Positions 50,676 through 62,600 of a stretch of DNA of 64,000 nt are shown here, piece after piece. The stretch covers positions 6,196,001 through 6,260,000 of the forward strand of contig NZ_CP050296.1 of assembly GCF_014189455.1 (NCBI RefSeq), in the 5' to 3' direction. The notes under the pieces were generated by a model. It saw only the letters and a list, made by a program, of their open reading frames with translations, ran no database searches and had not been told where the DNA came from. Source of the stretch: Mesorhizobium huakuii. Lineage in GTDB: Bacteria > Pseudomonadota > Alphaproteobacteria > Rhizobiales > Rhizobiaceae. The translations under genes and the position numbers were made by a program. Numbering within the stretch: position 1 is the first letter of the stretch; each line of letters starts with the position of its first letter.

Positions 50676-53600
50676 CTCCAGAAATCGGCCTTGGCTCCGA
50701 CTATGAGCTTCAAGACCCGCTCGGCCTCTACAGTGGTTCCACCGGCCTTGGTGGAAAGCCCGCCGCGCCGCCGGCCGAGCCCAACGCACCCCCGCCACCG
50801 CCTGCCCAAGTCGATCAGTCCGCACCAGCGCAGCCGTTCGCATCGGCTGGCTCAGAGGGCGAGATCCGGCGCGGTCCGGACGGCAAGAACTACCAGTATG
50901 TTGAAACCACCGGCATGGCCGGTGCGACGGGTGCGAACGGCTGGATACCCACCAGTCAGTCGGCGCCGGCAGATGCCAAGCAGACCGCCGCACCCGCTGG
51001 AACCCCTGCGCACATCCCGGGCAATCCGGCTGCGAGCGGCATGGCACGGCTTGCGCCGCCAGATCCCGTCGCGCCCGCTGGGAAAGGCGGCCAGCTGGCT
51101 TTCGCGCATCCCGGGCAGGACCAGCTGAACCCGGCATTCCGCACGCTTCTCTCGACGACGTCGACCGATATCGGCCGCAACCTCATGCTGACGTCGGCCT
51201 ATCGCTCGCCGCAGCACTCTGTCGAGGCTGCGAAAAAGGAGCCGGGCGAGCACGCGCACCGCGATGCGGCCGATATCTCCATGGCAGGCATGGACGATGC
51301 CGCGCGCGCGCAACTCGTCAGCACCCTGCAGGCGAACGGCGCGAAGCGCTTCATCACGTATTCGCACGAACCGGACATGCTGCACGTCGACATGAACTCC
51401 AAGCGTGTCTCTGCGGACAACTGGTTCATGTACGATCGGTCGCACAACAATCTCGGCCGGGCCCCGAAGTGGTTCCAGGACGTGGCCGCTGGCAGCAAGC
51501 CGCTTGCCGCCACCGGGAGCGATGACAGCGCCGGCGCATCGAGCGCCGTGGCCGCTGACGAAAACTTCAAGCCGTCCGACCCGATGGGGATCTACAGCGG
51601 CACCACGAACCCGCTGGCGCCAAAGCCGATCGAGCTCCGCCCCTTCACGGCCGGCGAGAAGCGCCCGAACGCCGATGGCAGCTATTCGACGGAGGTTTCG
51701 ACCACTTTCCAGCTGCCCGACGGCCAGTGGGTCAACGTCCCGTCGCTCTGGATGGGCTCGAACGGCAAGCCTAAGCAGTTTTCGCCGACCGATGAGAAGG
51801 ACATCATCGGCGCGATGACAGCCTTTGAGGCGAAGAACGGGCCGACCTTTGCCCGTTTTCCGACCGTTGGCGCAGCTGAAGAAGCCGCACAGGCTCGCTC
51901 GGCCGCCGGCGGCGCTGCAGCTGGCAATCCGCTTGGCCAGAAAGCTGCTGCTGATCCACTCCAGTCCATCTGGCAGGGCATGGATAAGAAGGAGCCCGGC
52001 CGCTACCAGGTGATCCCGGCCGCCGACTACGAAAAATGGCACAAGGATTGGGAAGCGGGCCAGTCGAGCCAGATCGTGAAGGGTTTCAAGGGCGCGCTGC
52101 TCGACCAAAACCCCGAGCTGCTCGGCAATGCCATGGAAGCCGTGGGTGTGCTGTCCGACGTCCAGAAGATGAAGGACGTCGCCGGCGTCGTGAAGGATTG
52201 GGGCAAGCAGGGCAGCTACAAGCGCCAGGCGGCCGTTGGCAGCGTGTCCGACATCCGGACGGACACATGGTCGAACATGATCAGCGATGCGGGCTCGTAT
52301 GCCGCCTATTCGCTGGGCTCGGGCGTTGGCTCGATGGTTCCGAACGTTGCAGTGGGCCTTGGCGTCGGCACGGCGACCGCGAACCCGGTTGTTGGCTTCG
52401 TCGCAGGCGCCGCTGGCCCGTCGTATATCCAGAACTTGGGCGACGTCTACGGCAGCCTGCGCGACGATCCGAACATTCAAAAGCGCGTTGCTTCCGGCGA
52501 CGTGACGCAGAAACAGGTTGCCGGCTGGGCAGCTGCGGCGGCCGTGCCGATGGCCGCGCTCGATTCCGTGTCGCTGGGCAAGGTTCTGAACATCGCCGGC
52601 GGCAAGGCCATCAAGGACCGCCTGGTCAAGCGCATCGCCAAGGGCATTATTGAAGGCTCGCTGACCGAAGGCACCACCGAAGCCTTGCAGCAGGTGATTT
52701 CGGAGACCGTTCAGGAGGAGCTTGGCGCCAACAAGCCGCTCGCTGACAAGATTATCTCTGTCGTCGACAACTTCATCGGCGGCGCCCTCACTGGCGGCGT
52801 CGCCGGCGGCGCGGGCCACGCCAGCCCGCACGGCGGCATCGACATGGCTCCGGGCGGTCCAGCCGACGCAGCAGCGCCGGTAGCGCCCACAGCCGGCCCC
52901 ACGGCACCCGCAGCGCCTGCACCAGGCGCGAGCCCCGGTCCGACGGCTCCGGCCGCGCCTGCGACACGCAAAGGGCCTCTGGCGGCCGCCCTTGAGCATG
53001 GAGAGCGCAAGGCGATCGAGCGATCGAACCTGCCGCCTCCCCTCCCCGAGGGAGCGCCGGCGATCGGCGTCACGGTTCGCGTCGACGCGCCCGGGCTACA
53101 GCCGTTCATGGGCAAGATCGACAGCTATCAAGATGGCGAGGCCATGCTGCACGATTCCGCCAGCGGCGAAATCTACCAGATCCCGATCAGCCACCTGACG
53201 GCCATCGCGCCGTCCTACGAGGAGTTCAACAAGGCGGCCGATGCGAAAGCACCGCCGTCCGCGCCCGTGACAGCTACGCCGGCGCCGCCGATCGCCACGC
53301 CGACGGCCGAGCCGGCGGCCGAGAAGCCCGCGGGCATCCCCCTGGTGATCACGGGCGGCATGCGCGCCGAGCTCGGCAATATGGGCTACGACAACACCAG
53401 CATTCGCGAAATGACGCCTGAGATGGCGCACAGCATCCTGATGGGTCGCACCGAGCACGATGTGACCGATCCTGCATTGCGGCCGGCGTTCAAAGAGACG
53501 GCGCCCGTCACGACCGCCGAACTGCCGCCCCGAGAGGAACAGAAGCCGGCCGTACAGGCGTTCCCCGGGCCGCCTGCGCCGGGCCAGCGCGTGATCGTCG

Positions 53601-56600
53601 ACCATCCCGGCATTCCGCGCTTCAGCGGCAAGATCGAGACCTATGAGGGCGATGACGTCGTTGTGGTCGACGACAATGGCACGTCACAGCAGGTGCCGCT
53701 GGCATCGCTCTATGTCAGCAAGCTTCAGCCCAAGCAGATTGAGGCGCAGGATCTGGCGCGCGATCCGCCGGCGGCGCGCGAAAAGCCGGTGCTCGACAAG
53801 TCGACCGATCGTGTCGTGAGCAACAAGACGATCATCTTTCCCGACACGAAGCATGCCGGTCTCTACGATCTCGGCAAGATCCGGATGGAATCGCAACGCA
53901 CCATGGGTGTGTCGGTTCTCGATCGAGGCTCCGTTGCGCCGGCGGAACAGGCCAAAATTGCCGCCGAGTTCGGTGTCACGCCGGAGGCGGCCGGCCAGAT
54001 GGCCGACGATTACCGCTATCGCGCCGAGCGATATGGCAAGGAGGGGCGATCGGCTCTGCCGATCAAGATGCACGCGGTCAACGATCGCCGGCTGAAGCAG
54101 TGGCAGGCGTCGGCCGCCAAGGCTGCCGGCCTCGATGTCACCGCCGGCGGCACGGATCTCTCCGCCTGGTGGGATGGCGAGCTCACGGCGGCCGGCCGGA
54201 AGGGCATCCTCGACGCGACCGGCATCAAGCGCAACGAAAGACCACTTGGCGCAACTTGGGTGCCAATTTGCGCACCAAGATCACTGAACACCGCAATGCA
54301 ACCGCTGTCGCGGCGCCCACGGGTGAATTCGATCACGATTGGGTGGATGACGCCGACCGCGAACAGGCCAAGAACGATCGCATCGCGAGGGAGGCGATCG
54401 ACCAGGCCGCGCACGCTGCGGCCACATCGCCACAGAACGAGCTCCCCGAGCCGACGCCGGCGCAGAAGGAGGCCGGCAACTATACCAAGGGCCACGTGCG
54501 CCTGGGCGGCATGGATATCTCGATCGAGAACCCGGAAGGCTCCGAGCGCAAGGGTGTCGACAAGAAGGGCACCGCCTGGTCGATCAAGATGAAAAGCCAC
54601 TACGGCTACATCAAGGGCACGATCGGCAAGGACAAAGACCACATCGACACGTTCATCAAGCCCGGCACGGCCGAGCTCGCGGACGATGCGCCGGTGTTCG
54701 TGGTCGACCAGGTGAACCCCGATCGCCGCCTCGACGAGCACAAGGTCATGATGGGCTACGGCTCGATCGACGAGGCGAAGGCCGCGTATCAGGAGAATTA
54801 TGCCAAAGGCTGGAAAGGCCTTGGCGCGATCACGCCCACCACGACGGCAGGTTTCAAGGACTGGCTGGAAAAGGGCGACACCAAGTTCCCGTTCTCGACC
54901 GACGTCGACGGCAAGCACCCGGGCATCGTCGAGGAAGTGGACGAAACGCCGGAAGTGTTCGCCGGCGGCAAGACGCCGACCACCTATGACGCGAAAAACG
55001 ACAAGGTGAACTACGGCGCCGCCGGCGAGCCGTTCCCGGCCCCAGCAGCAACGCTCGACCCCGGCAAGGGGCTGGCGCTCATTTCTCAGGCTGACGCCAA
55101 GGCCCGGGTCTCTCATTGGAAGGCGATCGCCAAGAAGATCGGCAAGGACCGCGACAATTCGAAGAAGGTGATCGTCTCGCTGTTTGACGAGACTGGCTCG
55201 TGGTCGCAGCCGTGGCGCGATGCCGGCTATCAGGTGATCCAGCTGGACGCCGCGCTTGGCGACGACATCTTCTACGATTCCCCCGGCGCGATGATGGACG
55301 ATATCGCCCAGCACGGCGGGACGGTCGTTGGTGTGCTCGCGGCGACCCCGTGCACCACATTCGCAGGATCTGGCGCGCGTTGGTGGGAGGAGCGGCACAA
55401 CGCCGCCAGCAACGCCATGGTCGAGAAGCTGTTCGGCCCGAAAGCCGCGCAGCAGTTCGACACGCCCGTCGAGGCCAATGCCTGGATGGTGCATATGTCG
55501 GCGCTCTACGTCGACCTGATGAAGCCCAAGTTCCATGTGCTTGAGAACCCGATCGGCCGCATTGGCGAAATGACGGGCCTACCCAAGCCGCTGGTGCGCT
55601 TCGATCCGGCCGATTTCGGCGACCCCTACACCAAGCGCACCCAGCTTTGGGGCGACTTCGACGCCAATTTGCCGACCGCACCGGTTGCAGCCTCCGAAGG
55701 CTCCAAGATGCAGTCGAAGCTGCGTGGCGACAACGCGGCCGACAAGCGCGAGCGTTCCAAGACGCCGGAAGGTTTCGCCTACGCGTTCTTCATGGCGAAC
55801 GATCCGGATGCGCGCGCAGCGCTGGCTGATGCTGAAAAGGCTGATCAGGCCGGAAAGCCCGAAAGCCAGATTTCGGGAAAGGCTGAAAGTGCAATTTCGG
55901 CCACGGCGCGCACTTTGCACGATCAGACGATCGTCGACGTTGCCAAGCGCGTTGTCGAGGCCAGCGGTAGCGATGTGGCCGCCCGCATGGCATCCGTCGT
56001 GCGCCATGGCGGCTCCAACGCCGAGCTGCTCGCTACTTTTGAAAAGGGTCCGGGAAAGCATGTAACCGGCGCCGGCGCCGGCAACGCGAACGGCACCGCC
56101 CGAAACGCCACGCTTCACATGCTCATGCCCGGGCCGAAGGGCGAGCGGATCAAGCCGATCGTGCGCGGCAAGCAGCTTGCCGACGCGCTGCGCGCTGCCT
56201 TCACGGATTATGAGCCGGCCGCTGGGACAATCATCGAGCAGACGCCGCTGGGCTCGATCGACAGCCGCTTTGGTTCGGAGCCAAGCTTCTACACGGCTCT
56301 GTCGACGGCCGATCGCGCAACCTTTGATGGCGCGGTGCAGGCGAACAAGGACGTGGCGCTGTTGCTTGGCGCAAAGATCGACCAGATGAAGGTTGCCGGC
56401 GACGGCGATCGCGCGCAGCGCTTGGAAGGCAAGCTGGCCGAGATCCTCGCCGCGATGGGCGTGGGCAAGAAGGCCGCAGGATCTGCGGCCACGGTCCAGC
56501 AGACCGGACGATCGCCGATCACCCCTGATATCGCCAAGGCCGCGATCGACCTCCTTAGCGAGGGCTACGATTGGGATAGTGCTGTCGAGGAAGCGAAGCG

Positions 56601-59600
56601 CCGCGCTCGCGGTGAAAAGCCACGTGCGGCACCCAAAACCCCGGCGCCGGCGGCGGCATCGAACGCCGAATATGTCGAGCAGCGCCAGGCGGATCTGCCC
56701 GAGGGCTATTCGTTCAAGCGCGCCGGCATCGAGACAACACTGCTTGGTCCGGACGGGAAGCGCATCGCGTTCACCGACGGCCAGAGCAAGACCATGATCG
56801 ACGGGATGGTCGACACCGCGATCGAGAAGGCGAAAAGCTCGAAAGTGGCGGCCTCCGCTGATCTGCATCCGATCGCTGCTGAAAAGACCGCCCTTCGCAC
56901 CTGGTTGGCAGACATGCCGCCGGCTGACTTCGCATTGCTCGCAAAGTCGTGGGGCGGTGAGGCGGAAATCAAGATGGAGGTTGGGGTCTCGTCGGACCCG
57001 AACAAGCTGAAAACCATGCTTGAGGCCGACCTCGCCACTGCGAAGGCGGCCGCCGCACAGTCACCTGCAGCCGATCGCTTCGCCGGCAACAAGCTGTTCA
57101 CGGCCGATCGGGTGGAAGCTGCTCGTGCTCGCCTCAAGGCGAAGATGAACCAGGTCAACAGCGGCATCGACCCCGAGGTGCTGATCGACGGTCTGACGAT
57201 CGCCGGCGCCTACATCGAGGCCGGTGTGCGCGATTTCAGCGAGTTCGCCAAGCAGATGGCATCGGACTTCGGCCCGGGCATCAAGCCGTTCCTGCTGTCG
57301 TTCTGGGAAGGCGCCCGCAACTATCCCGGTCTGGACAACGCCGGCATGACGCCGGTGGCGGCCGCGGCGAAGATCCACAGCGAGCTCAACACCACGCTTC
57401 CGGTTGAAGCGGCTGCCGCGCTGGGGTCTGAAATCAAAGCGCCGGCGCGCGCCAAGCGCTCCGGACGGCCGGAAGATCGCACGCTTAACCAAGATTGGGG
57501 CGTGGAGCACATCGACGGCTACGGCACCGATCCGAGCCGCGAAACCGGCAACGACGTGAAGGATGCCTTCCTCAAGGACGCCAGCCAGTATCTCAAGGCG
57601 GTTTCCACCGTGCTGCTCGACCAGGGCTTCACCGTGGGCACCGATGGCAAGGGCCGGCCGATGAAGGCGGTCAGCGTCAACGAAGCCGGCCCGGCTGGCT
57701 CGGGCGACGTCTCGCTGCGCCTCGATCATCCGGACACTGGCGCGCGGCTCTATGCGACCGTTGGGGCTTCCTCGCTACGGGGTACCGTGCCGACGACTGC
57801 CAGCGGAATCGCCATCATGTTCCGCGATGAGAAGCGCGGGCTTTCGGGCTCACAGAACCGCTGGGCGCCGGTGGGGCTATCGGCGGGCGAACTTGCTGCT
57901 ATGATGGCCAAGGAAGCCGGGGGTGGCATCAGCGCCGCTGAAATCGCCCGTCCGTCAGTCGAGGCCCCAAATGCAGCTGCAAAACTGGAAGGCAATGGCG
58001 AAAGCGCACTGGAAGGAGCACCTTCCGGTACGGTTCAAGTCGCTCCAGGAGGCCGGGTCGCTCGACCGCGTGCTGGAGCAGGCGGCGAACCAGACCTATT
58101 TGGAAGTCAGCCAGCTGGAAGCGTCGGGCCTGTCGTCGGACGAAGCGTGGCAGATGGTGCGGGAGGAGTATCTTCTCCTGAAACCGGAGGGCGCCGAGGC
58201 ACAGCCGAACCAGTCGTCGACGTCGCAGCAGATGATGCAGGCACTGGCGCAGGGCCAGCGCGAAATGCCGATCGGGTAAAACCTTCTGCCGGCACGCCGG
58301 CGGCTCTCCTTCCCACCGATTACGCTATCACGGACGCCGACGAGCTCGGCGCCGGCGGCCAGAAGGCCAAGTATCGTGGCAACGTCGCTGCGATCCGCTT
58401 GCTGCGCACCCTCGAAGCCGGCGGCCGGCTGGCCAACCGCGACGAACAGGCTGTTCTCGCCAAATGGGTCGGCTGGGGTGGCTTGCGTCCTGCGTTCGAG
58501 CGCGAGGGCGGCGAGGTCAACAAGGGCTGGGAGAAGGAAGCGGCCGAGCTCAAGGCGCTTCTGACGCCCGAGGAGTACCGCGCGGCGGAATCCTCGACCC
58601 GCAACGCTCACTACACGAGCGCCCAGGTCGTGTCGGCCATTTGGGACATCGTCAAGCAGCTGGGCTTCTCTGGCGGCCGAGTGCTCGAGCCGTCGATCGG
58701 CGCGGGCAACTTCATCGGCCTCATGCCCGGCCAGTGGCGCGATGCTGCCCGTGTCACCGGTGTCGAGCTCGACCACATCACCGGCGGTATCGCCAAAAAC
58801 CTCTATCCCAAGGCCGATATTGCCACGCCTATCGGTTTTCAGGACTTTTCTACGCCCAACGGGCATTTCGATCTGGCGATCGGCAACCCGCCGTTCGGCT
58901 CCGAACGGCTGTATGACGCCGATCGGCGCGAGCTCAACAAGTTCTCGATCCACAACTTCTTCTTCGCCAAGTCGATCGACGCGCTACGGCCAGGCGGCAT
59001 CCTCGCCATGGTCGTGACCAACTCCTTCCTCGACGCTGAGACGGCCACCGCACGGGCCTACATCGCCGCGCGCGCCGATCTGCTGGGCGCTATCCGCCTG
59101 CCGAACACCGCATTCCTCGATAATGCCGGCACTCAAGTCACCACCGACATCATCGTGCTGCAAAAGCGCGAGGAAGGCACCGCGGCGGCCGACCTTTCGT
59201 GGGTGCAGGCTGCATCCTACCAGGACAAGGAAGGCCGCACGGTCAAGCTCAACCAGTATTTCAAGAAGCGCCCCGAGATGATGCTCGGCGAGTTCGGCGC
59301 CTACGGGACGATGTATCGTGGCGATTCCGCTGCGCTCGTGTCGCGTCCTGATGACGATTTGCCCGAGCTGCTCCGCAACGCCATCAAGCGCTTGCCGGAA
59401 CGTGTGATGCCGGCGCCTGGTTCGATCTCCGTCGAGAAGGTGGAAGTCCCGAACACTGTCGATACCGCTTCGATCGGCTCGGCATTCCTCTCGCCCGAGG
59501 GCGATGTGTTTGTGCGCAAGCCGGATTCGCTCGGCCACGCCACGGCTGAAAAGCAGACCTTCGCCAATGACGCCGCCAAAGAGCGGGTCAGCGGCATGAT

Positions 59601-62600
59601 CCGCGTGCGTGACGCCTTCGCCAGGCTGCGCAAGGCGCAGATCGACGACAAGACCCAAGACAAGCAGCTGGACGAGCTCCGCGCCCGCCTGAACACGGTC
59701 TATGACGCATTCGCCCGCAAGCATGGCCCGATCAACGTCGACGCCAACAAGCGGCTGTTCCGTGACGATCCGACGTGGCCGCAGATCTCCGCGCTGGAAG
59801 AGAAGTTCGACAAGGGCGTTTCAGCGACTGTCGCCAAGACCACAGGCGAGGTAGCGCGCGGACCGTCGGCGCAAAAGGCACCGATCTTCACGAAGCGGAC
59901 GCAGCAGCCGTACAAGCGGCCGACGTCGGCATCATCGGCCAAGGATGCGCTGGCAACGGTGCTCGCGGATCTCGGCCGCGTGGATCTCGACGCCATGCAG
60001 CGGCTGTACGGTAAGTCGGCCGACAAGATCGTCGCCGAGCTCGGCCCGCTGCTGTGGAAGACGCCTGCAGGCGCCTATGAGACGGCTGACGCGTATCTGT
60101 CGGGCAATGTGAAGGCCAAGCTGGCTGAGGCGCAGCGCGCGGCCGTCACTGACCCTGACTTCCGCCGCAATGTGGAAGCGCTCCAGAACGTCATCCCGCC
60201 TGACATCGAGGCGGTAGACATCAACGTCAAGCCGGGCTCGCCATGGGTACCGGCGACGCATGTGACCGACTTCATCAATCACATGACCGAAAAGACCGGC
60301 GGCAAGTCGTTCTATTCGAAGGCAAACGCGAAATGGGCGATCACCGTGCCGATGCCGTCGCCGGCGGCGACTGTGCAGTGGTCTACCGACCGCGCAGGCA
60401 TGAGCGAGATCCTTGGCGCCGTGCTGAACGGCAGCACTGTCACGGTCTATGACCGCGATAGCGACGGCAAGACGCACCTCAACCAGCCCGCCACCGACGC
60501 GGCCAATGAGAAGGCCGAGAAGGTCAAGGCCGAGTGGAGGCGCTGGCTGTGGGAAGATGACGGCCGCCGCGACGAGCTCGCCCGGCTGTACAACGACATC
60601 TTCAACACCGACGTGCTGCGGAAGTACGACGGCGGGCACCTGAACCTGCCCGGCAAGGTGGGCGACGACATCATCGACCTTCGCCCGCACCAGAAATCAT
60701 TCGTCTGGCGCAGCCTTCAGACCGGCACCGCGCTTGCCGATCACGTCGTGGGCGCCGGCAAGACGTTCGCGCTCATTGCCGCGATCATGGAGAAGCGCCG
60801 CACCGGCCAGGCGAAGAAGCCTATCCTTGTCGTTCCGAACCACCTGGTGGGCCAGTGGGCGTCGGATTTCGTGAAGCTCTACCCGGGCGCCAAGGTGCTC
60901 GCCACCACGAAGAAGGATTTCGACGCCGAGAACCGCAAGCGCCTGTTCGCCCGCATCATCACCGGCGATTGGGACGTCGTCATCGTCGCGCATTCGTCCT
61001 TTGGCCGCATCGGCGTGTCGCCAGAGTTCGAGAAGGCCTTCATCGCCAAGCAGATGACCGAGCTTGAGGCGTCCATGACCGAGCTCCGCAACGAGACGGG
61101 CGAGAAGTCCCGGAACGTCGCCCAGCTGGCGAAGTGGCGTGAAAACCTCAACAGCAAGCTTCAGCGCCTGCTCGACGCCGGCGCGAAGGACGATGGCCTG
61201 ACGTTCGACGAGATGGGCATCGACGATATCTCCGTCGACGAGGCGCACGAGTTCAAGAACCTCGCCTTTGCCACCGCCATGACGCGCGTGGCCGGGCTCG
61301 GCAATCCGATGGGCAGCCAGAAGGCGGCCGATCTCTACATGAAGATCCAGAGCATCACGTCGCGCAATGGCGGCCGTGGCGTCACCTTCGCGACCGGTAC
61401 GCCGCTGTCGAACACGATGGCGGAAATGTACACCGTGCAGCGCTACCTCGATCCCAAGGGCTTGGAGGCGCTCGGTGTCGCGCACTTCGACGCCTGGGCC
61501 CGGGTGTTCGGCGAAGTCGTGTCCGATTGGGAACTGTCCCCGAGCGGGCAATACAAGCTGAAAAGCCGGTTCTCGAAATTCGTCAACATGCCCGAGTTGA
61601 TGAAGCGCTACCTCAGCTTTGCCGACGTCATCACCAACGATGACATCAAGGCGCAGCTGGCGGCGATCGGCAAGAAACTGCCGCTGCCGAAGGTCAAGGG
61701 CGGAAAGCCCACCAACGTCGTGGTGGAACGCAGCCGCGACCAGGCCAGCTATATCGGCGTGGGCACCAACAACCAGTATGGCAACCTTGAGTTCCCCAAG
61801 GGCTCGTTGGTGTATCGCGCCGAAAACCTGCCGAAGGGCAAGCCTGAGAAGGGCTCCGACAACATGCTGAAGGTGATGTCGGACGCGCGTAAGGCCGCGC
61901 TCGACATGCGCCTGATCGACCCGTCGTACCCTGACGTCGCTGGGAGCAAGGTGCACGTGGCGGCCGACAACATGCGGCGGCTCTATGACAAGTGGGACGC
62001 GAAGAAGGGCACGCAGCTGGTGTTCATCGACCTTTCCACCCCCAAGAAGGCCAAGGCCAAGGAAGAAGCCCGCATTCGCGAGTTGATGAAGAAGGCCGAC
62101 GCCGGCGACGAGGCAGCGCAGGAGGCGATCGACAATATGTCGCCTGACGAGTTCGATGCGCTCAATGGCTCCTTCAGCGTCTACGATGACCTTCGGCAGA
62201 AGCTGCTCGATCGAGGCATCCCCGAGAGCGAAATCGCCTTCATCCACGATGCCAACACCGACGCGCAGAAGGAAGAACTGTTCGGCAAGGTCCGCTCCGG
62301 ACGGGTGCGGCTGCTGTTCGGCTCGACGGCCAAGATGGGCGCCGGCACGAACGTGCAGAACCGCATGGTGGCGCTGCATCACCTCGACGCGCCTTGGCGG
62401 CCGTCCGACCTCGAACAGCGTGACGGGCGCGGCATCAGGCAGGGCAATGAGCTCTATGGCGAAGATCCCGAAGGCTTCGAGCTCGAAATCTTGCGCTATG
62501 CCACCAAGAACACGCTCGACGCGCGCCAGTGGCAGACGATCGAGGGCAAGGCCCGCTTCATCCAGCAGGTGCGCAAGGGCGGATCGAGCACGCGTGAAAT

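Noticed and set aside
50672..51500. The M15-type peptidase as a stand-alone endolysin
   Set aside because: It is in frame with the rest of the giant protein without stop or new start, so it is a virion-borne domain here, not a separate lysis gene.
54238..54592. A separate second gene starting near the frame change in the giant gene
   Set aside because: The text on both sides reads as one continuous protein when one A is added, and no start with a ribosome site is seen at the change. A sequencing indel is simpler.
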